Assembly: GCA_030618205.1 (NCBI GenBank)
Contig: JAUXDR010000041.1
Location: 1-7,464, forward strand
Length of the DNA stretch: 7,464 nucleotides
From: Deltaproteobacteria bacterium
GTDB taxonomy: Bacteria; Desulfobacterota; Dissulfuribacteria; Dissulfuribacterales; UBA3076
Direction: 5' to 3'
Notes under the pieces: model-generated
The model's database searches: none
Told to the model about the DNA's origin: nothing
Seen by the model: only the letters and a program-made list of their open reading frames with translations
Position numbers and translations under genes: made by a program
Shown: positions 1 to 5,443 of the stretch, one piece after another
Layout: each line of letters opens with the position of its first letter
Position numbering within the stretch: the stretch's first letter is position 1

Positions 1-384
1 GGCGCAGGAGAGCTTGCAGTGTTTTGTGGCGCAATGGTAGGGGCCGGCTTGGGTTTCCTCTGGTATAACACCTATCCTGCAGAGATTTTTATGGGAGATG
101 TAGGTTCCCTTGCCGCGGGCGGTGCCCTGGGAACAGTAGCCGTTCTCTCAAAGCAGGAAATGCTGCTTGTCATTGTAGGTGGAGTCTTCGTAGTTGAGGC
201 GTTATCCGTAATTCTTCAGGTCTTTTACTTCAAAACAACAGGAGGCAAGAGGATCTTCCGTATGGCTCCCATCCATCACCACTTTGAGCTTAAGGGATGG
301 AAAGAGCCAAAGGTCATTGTGAGATTCTGGATAATTTCTATATTGCTGGGGCTGGTAGCAATCAGCACCCTTAAGCTGAGATAG
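1..384 (+). CDS. mraY: MraY, phospho-MurNAc-pentapeptide translocase (3' part)
   Basis: This is the C-terminal 127 codons of the membrane enzyme that transfers phospho-MurNAc-pentapeptide from UDP to undecaprenyl phosphate, making lipid I on the inner face of the cytoplasmic membrane. The frame is open from base 1, which reads [12 protein letters not shown], and ends at TAG 382-384. Visible family signatures are MGDVGS with its catalytic-region Asp (codon 97-99; Asp267 in E. coli) and the [13 protein letters not shown] loop with the His triplet at 274-282. Hydrophobic stretches around [34 protein letters not shown] and [17 protein letters not shown] fit the last transmembrane helices. GTG at 19 lies inside the protein and is not its start; the true start is upstream of the window. 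murD follows after a 112-bp gap filled with repeats, a large gap for this operon. The sequence looks intact and functional. Confidence 0.96.
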   Translation, partial: GAGELAVFCGAMVGAGLGFLWYNTYPAEIFMGDVGSLAAGGALGTVAVLSKQEMLLVIVGGVFVVEALSVILQVFYFKTTGGKRIFRMAPIHHHFELKGWKEPKVIVRFWIISILLGLVAISTLKLR

Positions 385-390
385 GGAAGA

Positions 391-426
391 AATTTAGTGA
401 TTTGGTGATTTGGTGATTTAGTGATT
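391..426 (+). repeat. 8-bp tandem array (GATTTGGT orientation), 36 nt, upstream of murD
   Basis: The array reads AATTTAGT, GATTTGGT, GATTTGGT, GATTTAGT, GATT: four 8-bp units and a half unit, 36 nt in all, then degenerates into GAAATG. It differs from the reverse complement of the array at 1997-2032 at only two positions (A for G in units 1 and 4). It lies 6 bp after the mraY stop codon. No promoter or coding role is visible. Confidence 0.9.
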
Positions 427-430
427 GAAA

Positions 431-470
431 TGTCTATATTTGTCTGTGTGGGTCTGTGTGTGTCTGTGGC
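431..470 (+). repeat. 10-bp-period GT-rich tandem repeat
   Basis: Four consecutive 10-mers follow one another: TGTCTATATT, TGTCTGTGTG, GGTCTGTGTG, TGTCTGTGGC. The consensus is TGTCTGTGTG and the outer copies are degenerate. The unit and period differ from the neighbouring 8-bp family, so this is a second repeat family placed 4 bp from the first. It is intergenic between mraY and murD. No protein, hairpin or promoter is apparent in it. Confidence 0.75.
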
Positions 471-483
471 TAATGAGTTACTG

Positions 484-500
484 GTTTGGTGATTGAGTGG
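484..500 (+). repeat. Short 8-bp-family repeat copy covering the murD start codon
   Basis: The sequence holds TTTGGT followed by the variant unit GATTGAGT. The 15 bases 485-499 are the exact reverse complement of 2541-2555 in the murG linker array, which uses the same variant unit (AATCACTC on that strand). The GTG start codon of murD (497-499) lies inside this copy. Confidence 0.7.
488..493 (+). promoter_or_regulatory. Possible murD ribosome binding site supplied by the repeat
   Basis: No purine-rich AGGAG lies before the murD GTG. The repeat instead gives GGTGAT, which is complementary to AUCACC next to the CCUCC core at the 16S rRNA 3' end (AUCACCUCC). If GG at 488-489 is aligned as the end of an ideal AGGAGG, the spacer to GTG 497 is 7 nt, within the usual range. 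The pairing is seen; its use in vivo is inferred. Confidence 0.4.
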
Positions 501-1915
501 AACTGAAGGACAAAAAAGTAACAATACTGGGCATGGGGGTATCCGGCCGGGCAGTTGCCGGATGGATCGTCTCTCAAGGGGCACAAGTCATATGCAGTGA
601 CTTAAATCCCCTGAATAAGTGGCCTAAGGGCCTGGCAGGCTGGTGTGACAAAAATGGCGTCGGAGTGGAGACAAAAAAACATAAGGTAGAGACCTGCCTT
701 TCATCCGACCTGATAGTGGTCAGCCCTGGTGTTCCACCTGAAATTCCTGCCCTTGAGGCAGCACGCAGGTCCAATATCCCTGTGGTTGGAGAACTGGCCC
801 TTGCGGCATCCTTCTGGAAAGGACCTCTAATTGGCATCACTGGCACAAACGGAAAAACCACTACTACTATGCTTGTGGATGAGATGCTAAAAAAGGCCAA
901 TGTGCCTCATGTAAGGGCTGGGAACATTGGAACACCATTATCTGCACTCATTGAAGAACATACTGAGGAAACTATCGCGGTCTTAGAGATTAGCAGCTTC
1001 CAGTTGGATTACTTCCCAAGGACCATGTACTTTCCTTTCACTCCTCCAAGGTTCAAGACAACAGCATGGCTCAATCTTGCGCCGGACCACCTTGATCGCT
1101 ACCAGAATATCAAGAGCTACGGAGAGAGCAAGGCAGCAATCTATGACTTCCAAAGGCCTGAAGATTGGGCCATTCGCAACATGGACGACAAGGAACTGGA
1201 AACGTGGAAGGACAGAGGACGTGCCAGAAGGCTCTACTTCGGGATGCTTCGCCCCGGAGTTCCCGGAGCCGGGCTGGACACCTCTTTGAAAAAAATCAAC
1301 GTCATGTGGCCTGATAATAAATGGGAGGAATATGACTTAGAAAACTGGTCCCCAAGGGGTCGACATAATATTGAAAACCTGGCTTGTGCCATACTTATTT
1401 CCCGCCTGGCGGGTGCTGGTGCTGGTGCCGTACAGTCTGTTATCCAAAGCTTCAAAGCGGCCCATCACAGACTTCAGTGGGTGGTCCAAAATGGAGGAAT
1501 CGACTATTATGACGACTCCAAGGCCACCAATGTTGCATCTGTACTTCGCGCACTGGAGTCTATAGATCAGCCGATAGTGCTCATCGTGGGCGGCCGCGGC
1601 AAGGGTGAAGATTATGCTTCCCTGGCCGAGGCCACAAAAAGGGTGCGTATTCGTGGTGCGATTGTTATAGGCGAAGAGGCCAAGGCGTTTGAAAAAATCC
1701 TAAGTAAGGTAATGCCGGTTATTCAAGTGCGTGGAACAAAAAACGGCAAAAAGACTATGAGAAAAGCCGTAATGGAAGCAACGTCCCTGGCTGAGCCCGG
1801 TGATGCCATACTTCTTTCCCCGGCCTGCTCCAGCTTTGATATGTTCAAGAACTATGAAGAACGTGGCATGGCCTTTCAGGAAACAGCCAGGGAATTTGGT
1901 GATTTGGTGATTTGA
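497..1915 (+). CDS. murD: MurD, UDP-N-acetylmuramoyl-L-alanine--D-glutamate ligase
   Basis: This cytoplasmic Mur ligase adds D-glutamate to UDP-MurNAc-L-Ala using ATP. The protein has 472 residues, slightly longer than the usual ~450. The N-terminal nucleotide-sugar domain starts with VTILGMGVSGRAV (8-20). The ATP P-loop GITGTNGKTTTT covers 113-124, SSFQLD 166-171, DHLDRY 197-202, and the probable carbamylated Lys is K212 (SYGESKAAIYD). HR at 324-325 and DDSKATN at 339-345 open the C-terminal domain, followed by VGGRGKGEDY and the D-Glu-binding SPACSSFDMFKNYEERG (441-457). GTG 497 is the first start after an in-frame TGA (494-496). Residues ~172-190, between SSFQLD and LNLAPDHLDRY, are some 7 longer than in E. 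coli. The last codons (REFGDLVI and the stop) are encoded by an 8-bp repeat array, so the native C-terminus may have been replaced; the catalytic parts are complete. Confidence 0.97.
   Translation: MELKDKKVTILGMGVSGRAVAGWIVSQGAQVICSDLNPLNKWPKGLAGWCDKNGVGVETKKHKVETCLSSDLIVVSPGVPPEIPALEAARRSNIPVVGELALAASFWKGPLIGITGTNGKTTTTMLVDEMLKKANVPHVRAGNIGTPLSALIEEHTEETIAVLEISSFQLDYFPRTMYFPFTPPRFKTTAWLNLAPDHLDRYQNIKSYGESKAAIYDFQRPEDWAIRNMDDKELETWKDRGRARRLYFGMLRPGVPGAGLDTSLKKINVMWPDNKWEEYDLENWSPRGRHNIENLACAILISRLAGAGAGAVQSVIQSFKAAHHRLQWVVQNGGIDYYDDSKATNVASVLRALESIDQPIVLIVGGRGKGEDYASLAEATKRVRIRGAIVIGEEAKAFEKILSKVMPVIQVRGTKNGKKTMRKAVMEATSLAEPGDAILLSPACSSFDMFKNYEERGMAFQETAREFGDLVI
1893..1914 (+). repeat. 8-bp tandem array forming the 3' end of murD
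   Basis: AATTTGGT, GATTTGGT, GATTTG: two full units and a degenerate third in the GATTTGGT orientation. It encodes the terminal FGDLVI of MurD and leads straight into the TGA stop (1913-1915). These 22 bases are the perfect reverse complement of 2011-2032. Confidence 0.9.
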
Positions 1916-1967
1916 GAGAAGGAAATTAATTTGAAAATGCAGATGCAGACAGATTGTAAACTTAACT

Positions 1968-3164
1968 ATGAGCCGAGAAATATATAAGCACAAAACAATC
2001 ACCAAATCACCAAATCACCAAATCACCAAATTAGTGGTGGCTGGTGGTGGCACAGGTGGACACGTGTTTCCCGGAATGGCTGTGGCTGAAGCCATGGAGG
2101 CCCATGGCCGTGTAGATGTTCTATGGATAGGCACAGGCCGCCCGGTGGAAAAAAAGGCGCTCTCAGGACGTAAATGGGATTACCGAATCCTGAACACAAG
2201 GCCTCTCAGGGGCTCAGGCCTTGCAGCAACCATGCGTTCTTTGGCTGGACTTCCTTTCTCCACGATCAGGGCTTGTTCGTGGCTTAAATCATTCAGGCCT
2301 CATGTGGTACTGGGTGTCGGGGGATATGTCTCCGGGCCTGCACTTCTTGCAGCGCGAATGTTGCGGATACCTGCAGCCCTCCATGAGCAGAACCTTGTCC
2401 CGGGGCTCACCAATCGTTTGGCCTCCAGGTTCGCAAAGACAGTGTTTGTGAGCTTTAAAGAAACTGTTAAATACTTTCCAAAAAACAGGGTAATTTTTAC
2501 GGGAAATCCCATACGGAAAAATATTATTCAATCACTCAATCACTCAATCACCAAATCACCAAATTTCAGGCTTCTGGTCCTGGGAGGCAGTCAGGGTGCC
2601 AGATGTCTGAACCGGCTTGCTGGTTCGGCCATACAGGTTTTGTGGCAATCCGGTTTTCATTTGGAAATTATTCACCAAACCGGCAAGCTGGATGTGTCAC
2701 ATGTTGAGAAATTTTACAAGGATGCAAACATTCCGGCCAAAGTGACCCCGTTTATCTCTAACATTGGTGAATCCTATTCCTGGGCAGACCTGGTTATCTG
2801 CCGGGCTGGAGCAGGTACTCTGGCTGAGCTCACAACCTTGGGAAAGCCTTCGATCCTCATTCCCTATCCCTGGGCAACGGACAGCCATCAGGATGCCAAC
2901 GCCAGAAAATTGACTGAAGCCGGGGCTGCCAAATACTTCCTGGAAGGAGAAATCGGTGCTATAAAACTGGCGGGAGAGATACAGTCTTTGCTGGAGGATC
3001 CCCAAAAGCTCATCAATATGGGAGAAAATGCTCGAAAACTTGGAAAACCCACGGCAGCTACAGAGATAGCCTCTACACTGATAGAGATGGCCGGACATAC
3101 TTTTTCATATTCTGAAACAGAAACTAATTCATTGAAAGGTTCTACAGTACGTAACCATGTATAA
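1968..3164 (+). CDS. murG: MurG, lipid II-forming GlcNAc transferase
   Basis: This peripheral membrane GT-B glycosyltransferase moves GlcNAc from UDP-GlcNAc onto lipid I to give lipid II. The protein has 398 residues if ATG 1968 is used, against ~355 in E. coli. The N-terminal domain has VVAGGGTGGHVFPG with the G-loop at 26-32 and the catalytic-position His32, then GVGGYVSGP (116-124) and HEQN (139-142). GNPIR (179-183) ends it. The C-terminal domain has LVLGGSQGAR (203-212), ICRAGAGTLAEL (277-288, Glu287) and the HQ of DSHQDANA (306-312). Two repeat arrays are read in frame: residues ~10-21 ([12 protein letters not shown]) before the first beta strand, and ~188-199 (QSLNHSITKSPN) in the interdomain linker. 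The start is uncertain: no good ribosome site precedes 1968, and GTG 2034 or 2037, just after the array, would give a normal MurG N-terminus. A tail of about 20 residues overlaps murC by 8 bp. ftsW, usually immediately upstream, is absent. Confidence 0.95.
   Translation: MSREIYKHKTITKSPNHQITKLVVAGGGTGGHVFPGMAVAEAMEAHGRVDVLWIGTGRPVEKKALSGRKWDYRILNTRPLRGSGLAATMRSLAGLPFSTIRACSWLKSFRPHVVLGVGGYVSGPALLAARMLRIPAALHEQNLVPGLTNRLASRFAKTVFVSFKETVKYFPKNRVIFTGNPIRKNIIQSLNHSITKSPNFRLLVLGGSQGARCLNRLAGSAIQVLWQSGFHLEIIHQTGKLDVSHVEKFYKDANIPAKVTPFISNIGESYSWADLVICRAGAGTLAELTTLGKPSILIPYPWATDSHQDANARKLTEAGAAKYFLEGEIGAIKLAGEIQSLLEDPQKLINMGENARKLGKPTAATEIASTLIEMAGHTFSYSETETNSLKGSTVRNHV
1997..2032 (+). repeat. 8-bp tandem array (AATCACCA orientation), 36 nt, 5' end of murG
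   Basis: Four perfect AATCACCA units plus AATT make 36 nt. It is read in frame as part of the N-terminal extension of MurG ([11 protein letters not shown]). It ends one base before the codons of the conserved VVAGGGTGGH begin. Confidence 0.93.
2530..2565 (+). repeat. 8-bp tandem array (AATCACYM orientation), 36 nt, inside murG
   Basis: Two variant AATCACTC units, two AATCACCA units and AATT make 36 nt, the same length and ends as the array at 1997-2032. It is read in frame between GNPIRKNI and RLLVLGGSQGA, the variable linker joining the two MurG domains. The conserved motifs on both sides are intact. Confidence 0.93.
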
Positions 3165-4551
3165 AAAACAACATATGCATTTTGTAGGAATCGGCGGAAT
3201 AGGCATGAGCGGCCTTGCAAAGGTCCTTCTTAATCTTGGATATAGAATCACGGGTTCTGATTTGCGTGAGACTGAAATCATCAGGTCCCTCAAAAAATTG
3301 GGGGGCACAATTTACAGGGGTCACGCTCCTGAAAATATTCAGGGTGCCGACGTGGTGGTGATTTCCTCTGCTGTCAGAGAAGACAATCCTGAGGTTCAGG
3401 AGGCTCATTCCGCCCAAATTCCGGTCATACCAAGGGCTGAAATGCTCGCGGAATTGATGCGGCTTAAGAAATTCGGCATAGCAGTGGCTGGGGCCCATGG
3501 AAAGACCAGCACGACTTCTATGATTTCTTCTGTGCTTCGCACCGGTGGCCTTGATCCAACGGTCATCATAGGCGGGAAGGTGAATGGCCTGGGAAGCAAT
3601 GCCTGCTGGGGACAAGGAGAATTCCTGATAGCAGAAGCCGATGAGAGTGACGGAAGCTTTCTGCGCCTTACACCAAGTATAGCTGTAGTAACCAATATTG
3701 ACAGGGAACACCTGGACTATTATTCAGACCTGAATGCCATAATTCGGTGTTTTCTGCACTTCATAGACAAAATCCCTTTCTATGGTCTTGCCATACTATG
3801 TGGAGATGACCCCCGCCTCAGAGAAATGCTCCCGGCAGTAAAAAAACGGGTAATGACATATGGGACAGGACCTGAGTCTGATCTGCAGGCCAGAGATATT
3901 ACCTTCGAGGGTCTGGGAGTATCCTTCAATGCCTGGTGGCAAAACTCTCAACTCGGCGAGATACGACTCAAGGTCCCCGGGCTACACCATGTAAGAAATT
4001 CCTTGGCTGCAATGGCCCTGGGACTTGAACTTGAGATACCCTTTCACAAAATCCGGACCGGTCTTATGTCATATGAAGGTGTAAGCAGACGATTTGAGAT
4101 ATTGGGTGAAACAGAGGGGGTGACAGTAGTAGATGACTATGCACACCACCCTACTGAGATACGGGCCACCCTCTCAGCTGCCAGGGCATGTTGGCCTGAA
4201 CGCCGGCTCGTGGTTCTTTTTGAACCCCACCGGTACAGCAGAACCCAGACATTAATGGACGATTTCACCACGGCCTTCGGGGAAGCTGATGAACTATGGC
4301 TGACGGAAATCTATCCAGCCAGTGAAACTCCTATAGTAGGAGTCAGCGGAAAACGTTTGGCAAGAAACATCAGGGATAAACGTGGTGGACCAGTGCACTA
4401 TGTAGAGTCCTGCGGGGATCTTCCTCGGGCAATTGTACCAAGCCTGCAGGAGGGTGACGTGGTCATGACTCTTGGGGCCGGTGCCATAGGGCGTATAGGA
4501 CCAAAGATTTTGGATATGCTTAAGACAAAGGAGTCAGCGCTTGCTCTCTAA
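3157..4551 (+). CDS. murC: MurC, UDP-N-acetylmuramate--L-alanine ligase
   Basis: This is the cytoplasmic, ATP-dependent Mur ligase that attaches L-alanine to UDP-MurNAc, the first amino acid of the stem peptide. The 464 residues match the family length (~460-490). The N-terminal Rossmann-like domain has HFVGIGGIGMSG (8-19) and SDLRET (34-39). The central ATPase domain has the P-loop AGAHGKTSTT (111-120), IAEADESDGSF (158-168), and TNIDREHLDYY (179-189). The C-terminal domain has VSRRFE (309-314), DDYAHHPTEI (326-335), EPHRYSRT (356-363) and TLGAGAIG (438-445). ATG 3157 is chosen because MYKKQHMHFVGIGG matches the usual N-terminus. It overlaps murG by 8 bp (ATGTATAA), and no close Shine-Dalgarno sequence is visible (AAAGG lies about 17 nt off), so translation is probably coupled to murG. 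No repeat arrays interrupt it. Confidence 0.98.
   Translation: MYKKQHMHFVGIGGIGMSGLAKVLLNLGYRITGSDLRETEIIRSLKKLGGTIYRGHAPENIQGADVVVISSAVREDNPEVQEAHSAQIPVIPRAEMLAELMRLKKFGIAVAGAHGKTSTTSMISSVLRTGGLDPTVIIGGKVNGLGSNACWGQGEFLIAEADESDGSFLRLTPSIAVVTNIDREHLDYYSDLNAIIRCFLHFIDKIPFYGLAILCGDDPRLREMLPAVKKRVMTYGTGPESDLQARDITFEGLGVSFNAWWQNSQLGEIRLKVPGLHHVRNSLAAMALGLELEIPFHKIRTGLMSYEGVSRRFEILGETEGVTVVDDYAHHPTEIRATLSAARACWPERRLVVLFEPHRYSRTQTLMDDFTTAFGEADELWLTEIYPASETPIVGVSGKRLARNIRDKRGGPVHYVESCGDLPRAIVPSLQEGDVVMTLGAGAIGRIGPKILDMLKTKESALAL
4527..4533 (+). promoter_or_regulatory. Ribosome binding site that decides the murB TTG start
   Basis: AAAGGAG lies within the end of murC, 7 nt before TTG at 4541. It is the clearest Shine-Dalgarno sequence in the window and supports the rare TTG start of murB over any later start. 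Confidence 0.8.
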
Positions 4552-5443
4552 GGATCTGGAAAGGATAGAAGATCTCCTGGTGCGCAAGAATGTTCCGCTT
4601 TTACCGCTAACAAGCTTTCGCATAGGCGGACCTGCGCATCTATTCCTGGTTCCACGGACCCTGAAGGCCCTTGAACAGACCATTTCTTATCTCAGTAATC
4701 GTTCCATATCCTATAAGGTGCTGGGCCAGGGAAGCAACCTGTTGATCAGCGATAAAGGCGTGAAGGTAGTAATGTCCCTAGCGGCCCTGAATCGCATCCA
4801 TTCCCCTCCTGGCCATCCCTTTAAAACAGTATCTGTAGAGGCAGGATGCAGGCTGAGGTCCCTTATTTCCTGGTCCACACGCAACAGCCTGTGTGGTCTC
4901 GAGAATCTTTCGGGCATTCCGGCCAGTGTAGGTGGGGCCATATCCATGAACGCCGGCACTAACAAGTGCTCCATGGCGGAAGCAATAGACGCTGTACAAT
5001 TTACAGGCCCGGACGGAAGTTGCTGGTTCAGGAGAGATCAATTGCGATTTGATTACAGGTCTTTCAGACTGCCGGACAAGGCCCTTATCTCTGCCGCAAG
5101 AATTCAACTTGGCAAAAGCAGCCCTGATCAGATCAGGCGCAATGTCAGAAAGGTGATGTGCAAACGGAGAACCACCCAGCCTATAGGAAAACCAAGCGCA
5201 GGGTGCGTTTTTAGAAATCCTCCGGGAGATTCAGCAGGAAAACTCATAGACCAATGTGGGCTCAAAGGTCTTAGAATCGGGGATGCTGAGGTATCCAAAA
5301 AGCATGCGAATTTTATTGTAAACCGTGGAAAAGCCAGTGCCATACAGGTAATGGACTTGCTGAAAATCATTAGAGAGCGTGTAAAAAAAGAGACTGATGT
5401 AGAACTTGTCCCAGAAGTATCCATTTGGGGTATGGAAACATGA
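4541..5443 (+). CDS. murB: MurB, UDP-N-acetylenolpyruvoylglucosamine reductase
   Basis: This FAD- and NADPH-dependent cytoplasmic enzyme reduces UDP-GlcNAc-enolpyruvate to UDP-MurNAc, just before the MurC step. It has 300 residues, the size of the shorter type II MurB class. The FAD-binding part contains TSFRIGGPA (24-32), VLGQGSNLLISD (60-71) and GLENLSGIPASVGGAISMNAG (119-139). FDYRSF (170-175) supplies Tyr172 and Arg173. The C-terminal lobe has PSAGCVFRNPPGDSAGKLID (218-237), SKKHANFIVN (252-261) and VPEVSIWG with Glu292, equivalent to E. coli Glu325. The residue at the general-acid position (Ser229 in E. coli) is Cys222; some MurB proteins have Cys here, so it is probably active. The gene starts at TTG with AAAGGAG 7 nt upstream, overlaps murC by 11 bp and ftsQ by 4 bp (ATGA). 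Confidence 0.97.
   Translation: MLSKDLERIEDLLVRKNVPLLPLTSFRIGGPAHLFLVPRTLKALEQTISYLSNRSISYKVLGQGSNLLISDKGVKVVMSLAALNRIHSPPGHPFKTVSVEAGCRLRSLISWSTRNSLCGLENLSGIPASVGGAISMNAGTNKCSMAEAIDAVQFTGPDGSCWFRRDQLRFDYRSFRLPDKALISAARIQLGKSSPDQIRRNVRKVMCKRRTTQPIGKPSAGCVFRNPPGDSAGKLIDQCGLKGLRIGDAEVSKKHANFIVNRGKASAIQVMDLLKIIRERVKKETDVELVPEVSIWGMET

Larger units (their letters stand above)
1893..2032. other. Perfect 22-bp inverted repeat around the murD/murG boundary
   Basis: The arm at 1893-1914 (end of murD) and the arm at 2011-2032 (early murG codons) are perfect reverse complements over 22 bp, with 96 nt between them. In the mRNA this could fold into a long stem with the murD stop beside its base and the murG ATG (1968) in the loop. 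The arms are opposite-facing copies of the 8-bp repeat, so the structure may be a by-product. There is no U-run after it, so it is not a typical intrinsic terminator. Confidence 0.55.

Noticed and set aside
19..384. GTG 19 as the start of a small membrane protein
   Set aside because: The frame is open to base 1 with conserved MraY residues before it, so this is the C-terminal part of MraY.
1893..2032. Rho-independent terminator between murD and murG
   Set aside because: The stem is AT-rich, the loop is 96 nt and there is no U-tract; the right arm lies inside murG coding sequence.
2697..3098. 133-codon minus-strand frame opposite murG
   Set aside because: It overlaps the conserved C-terminal domain of MurG and has no domain signature or ribosome site.
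3142..3711. 189-codon open frame on the minus strand
   Set aside because: It lies wholly opposite murC (with a little of murG), whose motifs are conserved on the plus strand. The product shows no recognisable domain, and the frame is a shadow of the coding strand.
5425..5439. TTG 5425 as the ftsQ start
   Set aside because: ATG 5440 gives the ATGA overlap with the murB stop and a usual FtsQ N-terminus; TTG 5425 would add only five residues read from the end of murB.
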